Shown here: piece after piece, positions 53,683 to 63,523 of the stretch
Layout of the letters: every line of letters begins with the position of its first letter
How positions within the stretch are numbered: the stretch's first letter is position 1
Assembly (NCBI RefSeq): GCF_040373385.1
Contig: NZ_JBDXXH010000003.1
Coordinates: 372,001-436,000, forward strand
From: Nitratidesulfovibrio sp.
GTDB taxonomy: Bacteria > Desulfobacterota > Desulfovibrionia > Desulfovibrionales > Desulfovibrionaceae
Direction of reading: 5' to 3'
Length of the DNA stretch: 64,000 nt
Translations under genes and position numbers: made by a program
The notes under the pieces: model-generated
Seen by the model: the letters and a program-made list of their open reading frames with translations, nothing else
The model's database searches: none
Told to the model about the DNA's origin: nothing

Positions 53683-55398
53683 ATGATCGTTCGCGTGGCC
53701 TGTGCCGCCCTGCACGGGGTGGACGCCTTCCGGGTGGACCTGGAAGTGGACCTTGCCCGGCAGGGCATGCCCGCCTTCGTCATGGTGGGCCTGGCCGAAG
53801 GGGCGCTGCGCGAATCGCGCGAGCGCGTCTTTGCCGCCATGCGTGCCTGCAACCTGCGCCTGCCGCCCGCCCGCATCACCGTCAATCTCGCCCCCGCCGA
53901 CCGTCGCAAGAGCGGCAGCGGCTTCGACCTTCCCCTTGCCATCGGCCTGCTGGCCGCCGCCGAGATACTGCCCCAGGGCAGCACGGACGGGTGGTTTCTG
54001 CTGGGCGAGCTTTCGCTTACCGGCGAACTGAAGCCCGTGCCGGGCGTGCTGCCCGTGGCCGTGCGCGCCCGCGCCGAAGGGGCGCGCGGCATGCTGGTGG
54101 CGGCGGACAACGCCGCCGAGGCCGCCGTGGTGGAAGGGCTGCCGGTGTACCCCGTGCGTTCGCTGGGCGAGGCCGCCGCCTTTCTGGCCGGGCAGGCGGA
54201 CATATCCGCCGTGCCTTCGGGCGGGCGCGCCGTGTGGGAACGCGGCGCTGACTGGCCCGTGGATTTCGCCGAGGTGAAGGGGCAGGAGCACGCCAAGCGG
54301 GCCATCGAAATCGCGGCGGCGGGCGCGCACAACCTGCTGTTCATCGGCCCACCGGGCAGCGGCAAGACCATGCTGGCCCAGCGCATTCCCACGGTGCTGC
54401 CGCCGCTCTCCTTCGAGGAAGCGCTGGAGGTGACCACCATCTACAGCGTGGCGGGCCAACTGGACGGGCAGGGGCTGATCACCCGCCGCCCGTTTCGCGC
54501 GCCGCACCACACCGTGTCGGACTACGGGCTGGTGGGCGGCGGGGCCAACCCGCGCCCCGGCGAGATTTCGCTGGCGCATCGCGGGGTGCTGTTTCTGGAC
54601 GAATTGCCCGAATTCCGCAAGACAGCGCTGGAAGTGATGCGCCAGCCGCTGGAAGACGGCGTGGTGACCATCGCCCGCGCCGCCGTCTCGCTGACCTACC
54701 CGGCGGACAGCATGCTGGTGGCGGCCATGAACCCCTGCCCCTGCGGCTACCGCACCGACGACAGGCACACCTGCACCTGTCTTGGCCCGGCAGTGCAGCG
54801 GTATCGGGCACGTCTGTCCGGTCCGCTGCTGGACCGCATCGACCTGCATGTGGAGGTGCCCGCCGTGCCTTACGAGGATTTGCGCGGCGGCATGACGGGC
54901 AGCACATCCGCAGAAATGCGGGGCCGCATCGCGACGGCGCGGGCCGTGCAATCAGCGCGGTACGCGGGCACTCCGTGCCGCACCAACGCGGACCTTACCG
55001 GCAAGTTGCTGGAAGAACACTGCGCCCTTGGCCCTGACGAGCACGCCTTTCTGGAGGGTGCGGTGCGGGCCCTGGCCCTGTCGGCACGGGCGTACACGCG
55101 TATTCTGCGCATTGCGCGGACCATCGCGGATCTGGAGTGGGCAGAACAGGCAGAACAGGCGGGACGGGTGGAACTGGCGGAGCAGGCTCTGGCCGCCGGT
55201 CTGGATGCGGTGCCCGGAGGCGCGGCGGGAACTGCGGTCCCGGATGCCGTGCTTCCGGATGACGCGGTGGCGCGGGGAACGGACCCGGCGGGCGGTGATG
55301 CCCCCAGCGCCCGCCCCATGGGACCCGCTGGTCCCATCCGCGTGCAGCACCTGGCGGAAGCCATCAACTGCCGCGCGCTGGACCGCGAACGGTTGTAG
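53683..55398 (+). CDS. comM: YifB/ComM-family Mg-chelatase-like AAA+ ATPase
   Basis: A 571-residue protein of the ComM/YifB family, a helicase-like ring ATPase that promotes branch migration during DNA uptake. The N-terminal ChlI-like domain includes MVGLAEGALRESRERVFAAM and RITVNLAPADRRKSGSGFDLPLA. Walker A is GPPGSGKTML at residue ~222, Walker B is GVLFLDELPEF, and a CxxC-type element PCPCGYRTDDRHTCTC is present. The C-terminal part has an Ala/Gly-rich insertion (~505-555) before the final RVQHLAEAINCRALDR. GGGGG is upstream of the ATG. Confidence 0.95.
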   Translation: MIVRVACAALHGVDAFRVDLEVDLARQGMPAFVMVGLAEGALRESRERVFAAMRACNLRLPPARITVNLAPADRRKSGSGFDLPLAIGLLAAAEILPQGSTDGWFLLGELSLTGELKPVPGVLPVAVRARAEGARGMLVAADNAAEAAVVEGLPVYPVRSLGEAAAFLAGQADISAVPSGGRAVWERGADWPVDFAEVKGQEHAKRAIEIAAAGAHNLLFIGPPGSGKTMLAQRIPTVLPPLSFEEALEVTTIYSVAGQLDGQGLITRRPFRAPHHTVSDYGLVGGGANPRPGEISLAHRGVLFLDELPEFRKTALEVMRQPLEDGVVTIARAAVSLTYPADSMLVAAMNPCPCGYRTDDRHTCTCLGPAVQRYRARLSGPLLDRIDLHVEVPAVPYEDLRGGMTGSTSAEMRGRIATARAVQSARYAGTPCRTNADLTGKLLEEHCALGPDEHAFLEGAVRALALSARAYTRILRIARTIADLEWAEQAEQAGRVELAEQALAAGLDAVPGGAAGTAVPDAVLPDDAVARGTDPAGGDAPSARPMGPAGPIRVQHLAEAINCRALDRERL

Positions 55399-55480
55399 GC
55401 CGGGAATGCGAGGCCGCGCGGCGGCGCGGAGGAACGAGACACACACCATCCACGGCACCGGTCCGTATCCTGGGGGATAC

Positions 55481-56116
55481 ATGGACGAGAAACGGTATTG
55501 CGTGCATGCCGCGCTGGGTACGCGCGGCGAACGGTTGCGGCTGGTACGGATCAGGCCCGAGCCGTGTCAGCACGGCGGGCAGGAAGGAAAGAATCGGCAG
55601 CAGGACGATGCCCCGCCGTTGGACGAGCCTGCGCCGGGCATTCCTGCGCGTGACGATCCGCCCTCCTTGCCGCTGTCCGGTGCGCGCCCGGTGGTGCTGG
55701 CCGAAGGGCTGACCGCCCGCCAGGCCGAGCGCCTGGCCGCCCTGTTGTCCGGTCTGGTGGACGCGGATGTAGCGCGGGCTGCCGGAACCATGGATGCACA
55801 TGCAGGCTCAGGCAGCGGCGAGCTGTCGTGCATTGCCCCCGCGCAGACCGCAGGCAAGGGGATTGCCGTGCCCGAAGGGACGCCGCGCAAGGCCCAGGCC
55901 GGGCTGAATCTGCTGCGCGAGGCGCTGCTTTCCGTCATGGCCTGCAACCCCAGGGGGCTTACCGGCCCGGAACTGCTTTTCGCGTTGGGCCTTGATGGGG
56001 GTTCGGGGGAGCCGGGGATACAAGACGGGCGCCCGCACGGCGCGGACCTGCTGGTGCGCGGCCTGCTGGAACTGCTGCGCGAAGCGGGTGCGGTGCGCGG
56101 CGGGGACGGGCGCTGA
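55481..56116 (+). CDS. Hypothetical protein
   Basis: A 211-residue protein I do not recognise. It begins MDEKRYCVHAALGTRGERLRLVRIRPE, has a Pro/Asp-rich stretch (~40-65), then VVLAEGLTARQAERLAALLSGLVDADV, and a C-terminal helix-rich region (LNLLREALLSVMACNPRGLTGPELLFALGL, LLVRGLLELLREAGAVRGG) that looks like a small winged-helix or helical domain. The ATG at 55481 has GGGGG upstream. It follows comM by 82 bp on the same strand and is probably cotranscribed. Confidence 0.65.
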   Translation: MDEKRYCVHAALGTRGERLRLVRIRPEPCQHGGQEGKNRQQDDAPPLDEPAPGIPARDDPPSLPLSGARPVVLAEGLTARQAERLAALLSGLVDADVARAAGTMDAHAGSGSGELSCIAPAQTAGKGIAVPEGTPRKAQAGLNLLREALLSVMACNPRGLTGPELLFALGLDGGSGEPGIQDGRPHGADLLVRGLLELLREAGAVRGGDGR

Positions 56117-56141
56117 ACTTCACCCGCAGGTATGGGTGACG

Positions 56142-56765
56142 CTACAACCTGCTGCAATATATACAGAGCACGCTTTCGATATCTCGGGCATCGAGGGTGT
56201 TGAGCGGGGCAGGGAAAGCACTGACGGGCAGTTTGTCCCCTTGGAATTGTTCCATGAGGTTCTTCTTAACAAGTACGTTGGCACCTTCCAGCGCTCCACA
56301 GTGCAAATGTACCATCTGCGGGTGTGCCATGTAGTAATGGCCAAATCGCTCGGAAAAATCGTAGTAGAATAGCGTGCCTACACCTGCGAATTTGGAAAGA
56401 ATCTCCTGCACTGTCATGTGAAGTCTGTCGAATCCTGTCTGCGCGGCTTCGTCTAAGCGCATGGCAGCTGGAATCAGGCATTGTTCAATGGCAGTCTCTA
56501 GCTTTAGCATTCCTATTCTGCGTTGATGACCACACATTTTCCCTTCGTGTCCGATGGAGCGGGCAGCCTTTCGTATGCGCTTTTCAAGCGTGTCATCTGC
56601 TGTGTAATGAGCCCTCTCCCTGTCATGGTACGGCTTGTCGCAATGAATAAAGGTGGCAACTATGCCCGCAAGGGTTCCGTCAAGGTACCATTGCTGGCAT
56701 TTTTCGTAATCATCTTCAGGTGGCTTGCATCTGCTAATGTGTTTTTTAGGCCGGCATGACGTCAC
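56142..56765 (-). CDS. Hypothetical protein in an AT-rich patch
   Basis: A 207-residue protein without a recognised domain. It contains many His and Cys (CDKPYHDRERAHY, GHEGKMCGHQRRIG, FYYDFSERFGHYYMAHPQMVHLHCG), which could bind metal. The patch 56117-56830 is clearly richer in A and T, and its codons end in A/T far more often than in neighbouring genes, which suggests recent gain by transfer. The GTG start has no clear ribosome site and may be wrong; the next in-frame ATG is far inside. It is convergent with the hypothetical gene at 55481-56116. Confidence 0.65.
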   Translation of the reverse strand: MTSCRPKKHISRCKPPEDDYEKCQQWYLDGTLAGIVATFIHCDKPYHDRERAHYTADDTLEKRIRKAARSIGHEGKMCGHQRRIGMLKLETAIEQCLIPAAMRLDEAAQTGFDRLHMTVQEILSKFAGVGTLFYYDFSERFGHYYMAHPQMVHLHCGALEGANVLVKKNLMEQFQGDKLPVSAFPAPLNTLDARDIESVLCIYCSRL

Positions 56766-56854
56766 GTGTTGTCCTGTGCGATGGCTTGGGGTTCGTGCCG
56801 TATCCCAAGACTACGATATTGAGTTGATGGTGAATGCCAATCCGTGGCGCGGGG

Positions 56855-59287
56855 CTACCCCTTCCCGTTCTCCAGCCCAAGCTCGGACAGGGCGGCGGCA
56901 AGGTCGGCGCGCAGCAGGGGCTTGGCCAGCATCAAGCTGACCCCCGCCTCCGTGGCCGCGTCGTGCCCCAGCCCCTCGCTGAAGCCGGAACACAGCACCA
57001 CCGGCAGGTCGGGCCGCAGGGCGCGCACCTGGCGGGTCAGTTCCGTGCCGGTCATGCCGGGCATGGTCTGGTCGGTGACCACCAGCCGCCAGCTTGCCGG
57101 GTCTGCCCGGAAGCGTTCCAGCGCGTCCAGCGGATTTGCGGTGACCACGGCGCGGTAGCCCAGCTTTTCCAGCATGGCCCCCATGATGGCCGCCAGCGGA
57201 GCCTCGTCGTCCACCACCAGCGCCGCGCCGCTGCCGCTGTGCGCGGAATCCGGCCCCGAGGCGGCCTCTTCGCCCGCCTGCGGAGCCAGGGGCAGCAGCA
57301 CCTCGAATTCGGTGCCCACACCCACGGTGGATTGCGCCGCAACGGCCCCGCCGTGCGCGGTGACGATGCCGTGCACCAGCGCAAGGCCCATGCCCGTGCC
57401 CTCGTCCGGCTTCTTGGTGGTGAAGAACGGGTCAAAGATGTTCTCGAGGATATCCGCAGGAATGCCGTGCCCCGTGTCGCGCACGCGCAGCCGGGCATAG
57501 CCGCCGGGGGCGGGCAGCGAGCGGACCGTGGCCTCGTCCTCGTCCAGTTCCACGGCGTCCAGGGTCAGTTCCAGCACGCCGCCCCGTTCACGCATGGCAT
57601 GGGCCGCGTTGCCACACAGGTTCATGATCACCTGCTGCAACTGGCTCAGGTTGGCCAGCAGCGGGCCGGTGTCGGCCAGGTTCAGCCGGATGTCCACATT
57701 GGCGGGCAGGGTGGCGCGCAAGAGGCGCACCGTTTCCTTGATGGGCGCCAGCGGCGGCAACGGCAGGCGGGACGGTTCCTCCTGCCGGCTGAAGGTCAGG
57801 ATCTGGCGGATCAGGTCGCGCGCCCGGCGTCCGGCGGCCAGCACCTCGGTCAGGCGGCGGTGCTGGGCGTCGCCGTCTTCGGTCTGGTCCAGGCTCATTT
57901 CCGTGTAGCCCATCATCACGCCAAGGATATTGTTGAAATCGTGGGCGATGCCCCCGGCCAGCGTGCCGATGGCCTCCATCTTCTGGGCCTGGCGCAGCCG
58001 GGCTTCCAGTTGCTTGCGGCTGCTGATGTCGTGCGCCACCAGCACCGTGCCGGGCGCGTCCCCCTCCCGGATCGGTTCGCCGTCGTACTGGCTGTCGGCA
58101 AGGAAGGGCGACAGGGTGACCAGAAAGTGCCCGCCAAGGCTGGGCAGGTACAGCTCCTCGGTGCGGCTTTCGCCCCAGGGCATGGCCCGGATGGCCGTGC
58201 ACACGTCGTCCGCCATGACGGAGGCCCCAAGCACATCGTTGCAGTGGCGGCCCACCAGATCCTTGGGGTGCAGGCCCAACAGCCTGCCCAGGGCCATGTT
58301 GCTGCGCCGCACGCGCTGGCCCGCGTCCATGATCATGATGATGTCGGGCACGCTGTCGAACGTTTTCTCCCATTCCTGCTTGGCGCGGATGATCATGTTT
58401 TCCACGGCCTTGCGGCGGTCGATGTCTTCCACCGTGCCTTCGATGCCGGAAATTTCTCCGGTGGTGCCGCGCTGCACGCGGGCGTTCACCGAAATCCAGA
58501 AGGTGGAGCCGTCTGCCCGGCGGGCCGTGGTTTCGAAGTCGCGCACCTCGCCTTCGTCACGCAGGGTGTTCAGCATGCGGTCCAGGGTGGCCCGGTCCAG
58601 AAAACCGCCGGGCAGCCAGCCGTCGGGCAGGGGGCCGCCGGGGGCGACACCGGCTGCGCCGCCGGTCCGGATGGCCGCGAACAGCGCATCGGGCGAAGGG
58701 TAGCCGAACATGTCGGCAAAGGCGGGGTTGGCGCTTATCAGGTCGCCCCAGGGGCGGCAGCGAAAGATGCCGAGCACGGTACCTTCCACCATGCCGCGCC
58801 ACTGGCGGGCGTCGCGGTTTATCTCGCGCCAGTGCACGGAAAGGGTGCGCCGTCGTTCCGCCTCGCGCACCAGACGCAGGAAGGCGGGGCCAAGGTGCCA
58901 GTCGTCGGCGCAGAGCACCTCGTCTGCGCCTTCGCGCATGGCCTCCAGGGCCATCCCTTCGTCGGGGGTGGGGCTTACCAGCACGAAGGGCACGTCTTCG
59001 CGCACCCCGCGCACCAGCATCAGCACTTCCTGCCAGGTCATGCCGGGAGCCTCGGCTTCCGCCACCACCATGTCCCACGGTTCTTCGGTGATCAGGCGCG
59101 AAAGCTCGGACGGCGTTTCGGCCAGCATGTACGAAGGCTCCAGCCCGCAGGCCGCAAGCCGCGCCACCAGTCCGCGTGCGAATTCCTCGAACTCGGAGAC
59201 GATGAGCAGGCTGAGCCGCGCCGCGCGTGCCGCCGCGACGTCCTGGTCGGGCGTGCTGGTGGATGGAGGTGGCGGGGATGCGGGCAT
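56855..59287 (-). CDS. Hybrid histidine kinase with degenerate N-terminal receiver
   Basis: An 810-residue cytoplasmic kinase. Residues ~25-145 look like a receiver domain, but the acceptor Asp is Glu77 ([11 protein letters not shown]), the first acidic-pair residue is Ser31, and the Lys is missing. Two PAS domains follow ([33 protein letters not shown], ~180; [23 protein letters not shown], ~335), then HisKA ([19 protein letters not shown], the type 4 form), HATPase (GTGMGLALV) and a C-terminal receiver with a normal Asp ([13 protein letters not shown]). The start has AGGGAAG at 6 nt. The frame stays open upstream to an ATG at 59888 that overlaps the tadE stop, so a longer protein cannot be excluded. 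It may regulate the adjoining Tad pilus genes. Confidence 0.9.
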   Translation of the reverse strand: MPASPPPPSTSTPDQDVAAARAARLSLLIVSEFEEFARGLVARLAACGLEPSYMLAETPSELSRLITEEPWDMVVAEAEAPGMTWQEVLMLVRGVREDVPFVLVSPTPDEGMALEAMREGADEVLCADDWHLGPAFLRLVREAERRRTLSVHWREINRDARQWRGMVEGTVLGIFRCRPWGDLISANPAFADMFGYPSPDALFAAIRTGGAAGVAPGGPLPDGWLPGGFLDRATLDRMLNTLRDEGEVRDFETTARRADGSTFWISVNARVQRGTTGEISGIEGTVEDIDRRKAVENMIIRAKQEWEKTFDSVPDIIMIMDAGQRVRRSNMALGRLLGLHPKDLVGRHCNDVLGASVMADDVCTAIRAMPWGESRTEELYLPSLGGHFLVTLSPFLADSQYDGEPIREGDAPGTVLVAHDISSRKQLEARLRQAQKMEAIGTLAGGIAHDFNNILGVMMGYTEMSLDQTEDGDAQHRRLTEVLAAGRRARDLIRQILTFSRQEEPSRLPLPPLAPIKETVRLLRATLPANVDIRLNLADTGPLLANLSQLQQVIMNLCGNAAHAMRERGGVLELTLDAVELDEDEATVRSLPAPGGYARLRVRDTGHGIPADILENIFDPFFTTKKPDEGTGMGLALVHGIVTAHGGAVAAQSTVGVGTEFEVLLPLAPQAGEEAASGPDSAHSGSGAALVVDDEAPLAAIMGAMLEKLGYRAVVTANPLDALERFRADPASWRLVVTDQTMPGMTGTELTRQVRALRPDLPVVLCSGFSEGLGHDAATEAGVSLMLAKPLLRADLAAALSELGLENGKG

Positions 59288-59524
59288 GGCTTCCCTGTAA
59301 GTGGCGGGTCGGTGAGTGGCGGGCCGGGGGGTGGCAGGCCCATGGGTGGCAGGCCCATGGGTGTCAGGAAGGACGCCGAGGGCGGTTTCCGCAAGCAACG
59401 CAAGGACGGCAGGCCGTCGGGTAGCGGTCCGGTGTGGCTGCGGCTGCACGTAACCGGCCGCACCTTTCGCCGCGCGGGCGGCCACCGGCCATTCCGGGGG
59501 CATCATGCCCGGCATGTCCGCCAG

Positions 59525-59600
59525 GCAGTCCGCCGCAATGTCGTTTGCAATGTCGTTTGCAATGTCTGGCGCAATGTCCGGAGCGACGTCAACCGGCCAG
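59525..59600. repeat. 12-bp repeats in the kinase upstream region
   Basis: Four to five 12-bp units close to GCAATGTCGTTT lie in the 596-bp gap between the kinase and tadE. Read in the kinase frame they would give repeated DIANDIA. Together with a Pro/His/Ala-rich repeat around 59310-59360, they make this either a noncoding spacer or a low-complexity N-terminal extension. No other gene is seen here. Confidence 0.7.
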
Positions 59601-59883
59601 TCGGGGGCCGACGTGCTCCGCATGATAGCAGAACGGGCCACGCCCGCAAACCGGGGTGGCCCGCCATGTACCGGGGGGAGCTGCTCCGGCGGGGAAGGCT
59701 CGGCGGGGCGGGCACCCGGTGCGCCCGGTGAGCACGGCGCGTCCGGTTCCGGCGGGGCCACGGGCCGCAGCCCGCCCGCCCCGCCGGGATCACCGGCCCA
59801 GCCACTGTCACCCGGCCAGCCGGAACCGGCGACGATGTCGTGTGCCTCGGGCACGCAGTGCAGCGAAAGCCCCAGGCGGCGCA

Positions 59884-60372
59884 TCATTTGCAGATCGCCC
59901 AGGGTTCGTTGACCATGCGTTCGCGCCCGCTGACGGTTATCTGCGGCGGTAGCAGGGAGCCTACCAGCGGCGTCAGCGGCGCGTAACTGTAGTCCACCTG
60001 TACCTCCACCGTCTGGCAGGGGTCGCCGCCGTTGTTTTCGACAGCGGCGGCCCCGGTGCCGTTGGGATAGCTGCGTACCAGGATGGTCACGCCCGTGCCC
60101 GTGGAGCCGGACAGCACCTCGGTGAGCGGCCGGGCCGCGTCCTTGATGAGTGTCACCCGGTTGCCCGTGTCGAAGCCTTCGCCGGTGACGGCAAAGCGTG
60201 CCCCCACCTGTGCGGCCTTTTCCACGGTGGAGCGGGCAAAGAGGTTGTAGCCGAATTCCACAAGCCCGAAGAGCATGGCCAGCAGCACGGGCAGCATGAA
60301 CGCCACCTCCAGCGAACTGGCGCCGTCTTCTTTGCGCCACAGACGGAACGGCGATATGCGGCATGCACGCAT
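59884..60372 (-). CDS. tadE: TadE-like pilus assembly protein
   Basis: A 162-residue pseudopilin-type protein. The TadE segment EDGASSLEVAFMLPVLLAMLFGLVEFGYNLF at residues ~15-45 holds a Glu and one membrane helix; the rest is periplasmic. In Tad systems such minor pseudopilins help assemble the Flp pilus. GGAGG is 5 nt before the ATG. It follows the tadG-like gene by 18 bp. Confidence 0.9.
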   Translation of the reverse strand: MRACRISPFRLWRKEDGASSLEVAFMLPVLLAMLFGLVEFGYNLFARSTVEKAAQVGARFAVTGEGFDTGNRVTLIKDAARPLTEVLSGSTGTGVTILVRSYPNGTGAAAVENNGGDPCQTVEVQVDYSYAPLTPLVGSLLPPQITVSGRERMVNEPWAICK

Positions 60373-60390
60373 GGTGTCCTCCCCGCCGCG

Positions 60391-61725
60391 CTAGCGCAGC
60401 AGCCGCCAGCCGAGCTGCCGACCGATCTTCTTGAAGATTTCTTCAAGGTCGTAGGCAGAGGGCGCGTTGTAGTAGTGGTCGGTGGTGCCCGCCTTGCTGG
60501 AGGCAATGGCCTTCATCAGGCTGATGTCCGTGGAATCGGAGTCGCCGTAGCGGATGGCGAAGATCTCTATGCCCTTGTCCTTGGCGAGCTGTGCCTCGCT
60601 CAGCATGGCCGCGTTCAGCTTGCCGCCGTTCTCGCAGTGGGTGTTCATGTCGAACATGCCGTAGTAGGCGTTGGTCCAGTAGGCGTTGGGCGTGTAGCTG
60701 AGGGCGTAGTTGCCGCCGCACTTGGCGTCTTCGGTGTCGCCGTCGGTCAGCACGATCATGACCTTGCGCATGTCCTTGTTGGACGAGCCCTGGGTGAACG
60801 GTGCCTCGGGGGTGAGCACGTGGCGTCCCCACTTGATGCCTTCGGAGATGACGGTGCCAGAGGCGTCGCCCAGGGCGTCCTGCTCGGCGATGGCGTTGAC
60901 GATGGTGGAACGGTTGCCGGTCAGGGCCTGCACGCGCGGAATGCTGTCGCAGGTGCCCTTGGGCACGTTGAGCGAAGAACCCGTGGGAGTGCGGTACTTG
61001 GCCTGCTTGTACTCCTCCAGTATCCACGAGGGCGCCAGGGTTCCGTCGGCATTGCGGCAGCCGTCGGCCAGGCCGTCAACGTTGGCGGGAATGTGCACCT
61101 TGCCCCGGAAGGGCACCAGCCCCACCTTGACCGAGGTTTCCATGCCTTCGGGCATGATCAGTTCGGCAAGCTGGGTGGCGGCCGCGTTGGCCTGCTGGAT
61201 GGCCGTGCCCTTCATGGAGCCGGTGTTGTCGATGACGAAGACCACTTCCAGGTTGTTGTACCCGGCGGTGGCCTGGGCGCGCACCGTGGAGGAACCGATG
61301 CCCAGGGCGCCCATGAAGATGGTGGCCACGGTGGCCTCTGCCTTCACGGTGACGCTGCGTTCCTCCGTGCCGGGGGCAACGCCCTTCAGCACGGCGGTGG
61401 GGTAGTTGGCGGCCATGTATTCGTTCACGGCGCCCTTCACCAGCCCCTTGTCCAGTTGCGGGTCGTAGGGAAGTTGCAGGCTGCCCGCCAGGGCCGCCGC
61501 GTCCACGGCGCCCTGCAGGCGATTGTGCGCGAGGTAGAGCATGCCAGAATCGATGCCAAGGCCGGCAAGGCCCAGCACCACGGGCAGCAGCACGGCCATC
61601 AGCATGGCCATGGAACCCCGCGTGCCACGCCACAGGCCGCGCAGCAGGGCGCGAAAACCGGCAGGCCGGGCCGCGTTACGGCGTGGGCATGCTGGTGCTT
61701 GCGGAAAACGTGTAGAGCGCGTCAT
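60391..61725 (-). CDS. tadG: TadG-like protein with von Willebrand A domain
   Basis: A 444-residue protein. The N-terminal TadG segment has a membrane helix (RGSMAMLMAVLLPVVLGLAGLGIDSGMLY), then RLQGAVDAAALAGS. A von Willebrand A domain follows, with the metal-site motif VFVIDNTGSMKGTAI at residue ~165, and VMIVLTDGDTEDAK near 325. It is thought to anchor or regulate the pilus at the cell surface. The start at 61725 has GGAG at 6 nt and overlaps the end of the upstream tadE-like gene by 50 bp. Confidence 0.9.
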   Translation of the reverse strand: MTRSTRFPQAPACPRRNAARPAGFRALLRGLWRGTRGSMAMLMAVLLPVVLGLAGLGIDSGMLYLAHNRLQGAVDAAALAGSLQLPYDPQLDKGLVKGAVNEYMAANYPTAVLKGVAPGTEERSVTVKAEATVATIFMGALGIGSSTVRAQATAGYNNLEVVFVIDNTGSMKGTAIQQANAAATQLAELIMPEGMETSVKVGLVPFRGKVHIPANVDGLADGCRNADGTLAPSWILEEYKQAKYRTPTGSSLNVPKGTCDSIPRVQALTGNRSTIVNAIAEQDALGDASGTVISEGIKWGRHVLTPEAPFTQGSSNKDMRKVMIVLTDGDTEDAKCGGNYALSYTPNAYWTNAYYGMFDMNTHCENGGKLNAAMLSEAQLAKDKGIEIFAIRYGDSDSTDISLMKAIASSKAGTTDHYYNAPSAYDLEEIFKKIGRQLGWRLLR

Positions 61726-62134
61726 GGGGGTCTCCGTTGTAGGGATTGCTCGTGAATACCGACTTGTAGGCATACTGCACGGTTACCGTGACCATCTGCT
61801 TGCCCGTGTCCTTGACGGCGGTGGCCGTCAGGGCGTTGGGGTCCAGCGTGGTGGCCAGCGAGCGGACGAGAGCCTGCACGCCCGCCGCGTCGTCGTTCAT
61901 GACAACGTGGCGCGCACCCGCGCGGCTGGCCTCGGTCAGGGCGGAGTAGGCGCGGATGGTGTTGCCTCCCTCCACCAGTACGTAGAGCAGCGCGGCGATG
62001 ACCGGCAGCATCAGGGCCACTTCCAGCGCGGCCAGGCCGCGCTGGGCCAGCGCCCGCGACGACGGAAGGTGGCGCAGTCCCCTGCGCGTTCCGCCGGGCG
62101 GGGCCGGTGGCATGGTGTTGCGTGTTTCGAACAT
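61676..62134 (-). CDS. tadE: TadE-like pilus assembly protein
   Basis: A 152-residue second TadE-type protein. The signature is QRGLAALEVALMLPVIAALLYVLVEGGNTIRAYSALTEASRAGARHVV, near residues 32-78. The C-terminus (TVTVQYAYKSVF) is periplasmic. AAGGAG precedes the ATG at 7 nt. Its stop lies inside the tadG-like gene, so the two are translated from overlapping frames. Confidence 0.9.
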   Translation of the reverse strand: MFETRNTMPPAPPGGTRRGLRHLPSSRALAQRGLAALEVALMLPVIAALLYVLVEGGNTIRAYSALTEASRAGARHVVMNDDAAGVQALVRSLATTLDPNALTATAVKDTGKQMVTVTVQYAYKSVFTSNPYNGDPHDALYTFSASTSMPTP

Positions 62135-62236
62135 GGTTTCACTCCTTGCGATGGTCCGCCCCCCGGCGAGATCCATCAGCGGTGCCCCCAACGGACAATG
62201 GTGGACGCGCGTGGCGCGCCCGAAATTTCTGCGTGC

Positions 62237-63400
62237 CTAGTTGCCGTCGCGCAATTCGCCTTCGCGCACGGCAGCCGGGGTGGCGCGCGCCTTCAGGGGC
62301 GTTGCCGAAGGCGGCAGCGTCACCGGCGTGGCTACACCGGGCGCGCCCGGTACGGGGCCGATTCCCATGGCCCCCGAAGGCCCCGTGGGCACCGTGTCGG
62401 GCCCGGCCATGGGCAGCGGCGCGGCGGTGGACGATGCCGGGCCCTGCCCCTGCGCGATGCGCGCGGCCAGGCGGGCTCGCTTCAGGTTTTCCGCAGCGCG
62501 GGCGTAGTAGCGCGGTTCCACTTCCAGGGCGCGTTGCAGATGGTACAGGGCCAAGGCATGCTCGCCCTGCTGCGAAAGGTACACGCCCAGGTTGTTGTGC
62601 GCGGCGGCTTCGCCCCCGGCGTTGCGGAAGGCCTCGAAGGCTTCGTCGTAACGGCCCAGGCGGCACAGCGACAGGCCCATGTTGTTCCACACCCGGTTGC
62701 CGGGCGCCCCGTAGGTGATGGCCGCGCGGAAATGGTCCACGGCGGCGGCGTCGCTACCCAGCATGGCCTGCGCGATGCCCGCGTTGTTGTGCAGTTCGCC
62801 CGAGCGGGGCATCTGCTCCAGCGCCCGCACGAACAGGGCCAGGGCCTTGTCCGGCTGCCCCTGGTAATTGTGGATGGCGCCAAGGTGGCTGGCAGCCCCG
62901 GCAAGGCGCGGGTCCAGCGCCAGCGCCCGTTCGAAGCGGCTCCCGGCCTCGGTCAGGTTGCCTTCGGCAAAGCTGAGCATGCCCGCCGTTTCCCAGGCCC
63001 GGGCATTGTCCGGGGCCAGCGACAGGGCGGCGTCGATGTCGGGCCGGGCCTCGGCAGTGACGCCGCGCGCCACCAGCAGCGCGCCGCGCTGGTATCTGGC
63101 CTCGGCCAGCTTGGGATCGAGCTGGCAGGCCCGGCTGAACTGCTCGAAGGCCAGTTCCTGCCGGTTCTGCGCAAGGAAGTTCAGGCCGCGCTGCAAATGT
63201 TCCTGGGCGTTCATGGCATCACCCTGGGGGGTGGGTTGCACCCCTTCGCCGTCGTGCAGCAGATCCTTGTTGCTGTGGTAGCGTTCCATCAGCGAAAGGT
63301 TGGAGCCGCGCGTGGGCTGCTGCGCGCCGCAACCGGCAAGCAGCAGGGCGCACAGCGCCAGCAGGGCAAGGGCGGGACGGGTGGCGGTGCGGGCGGTCAT
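62237..63400 (-). CDS. TPR lipoprotein (TadD-like)
   Basis: A 387-residue lipoprotein with lipobox LLLAGC at residues ~19-24. At least six tetratricopeptide repeats follow (AQEHLQRGLNFLAQNRQELAFEQFSRACQLDP, AWETAGMLSFAEGNLTEAGSRFERALALDP, ALALYHLQRALEVEPRYYARAAENL). The C-terminal ~80 residues are Pro/Gly-rich. TPR lipoproteins of this kind (TadD) support assembly of Tad pili or the outer-membrane pore. The ATG at 63400 has AAGGAA at 8 nt and is favoured over 63415. It follows the tadC-like gene on the same strand. Confidence 0.9.
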   Translation of the reverse strand: MTARTATRPALALLALCALLLAGCGAQQPTRGSNLSLMERYHSNKDLLHDGEGVQPTPQGDAMNAQEHLQRGLNFLAQNRQELAFEQFSRACQLDPKLAEARYQRGALLVARGVTAEARPDIDAALSLAPDNARAWETAGMLSFAEGNLTEAGSRFERALALDPRLAGAASHLGAIHNYQGQPDKALALFVRALEQMPRSGELHNNAGIAQAMLGSDAAAVDHFRAAITYGAPGNRVWNNMGLSLCRLGRYDEAFEAFRNAGGEAAAHNNLGVYLSQQGEHALALYHLQRALEVEPRYYARAAENLKRARLAARIAQGQGPASSTAAPLPMAGPDTVPTGPSGAMGIGPVPGAPGVATPVTLPPSATPLKARATPAAVREGELRDGN

Positions 63401-63523
63401 GGCGTTTTCCTTCATTGTTGCAAACCGGGCGATTTTCTCTCTTCGCCCCGGCTGGGGATTTCGTTCGCTGGCAAGGAGAACACGCCAGCCAGCGGGCGCC
63501 GGAGGAATGAAATCCCGCCGGGG

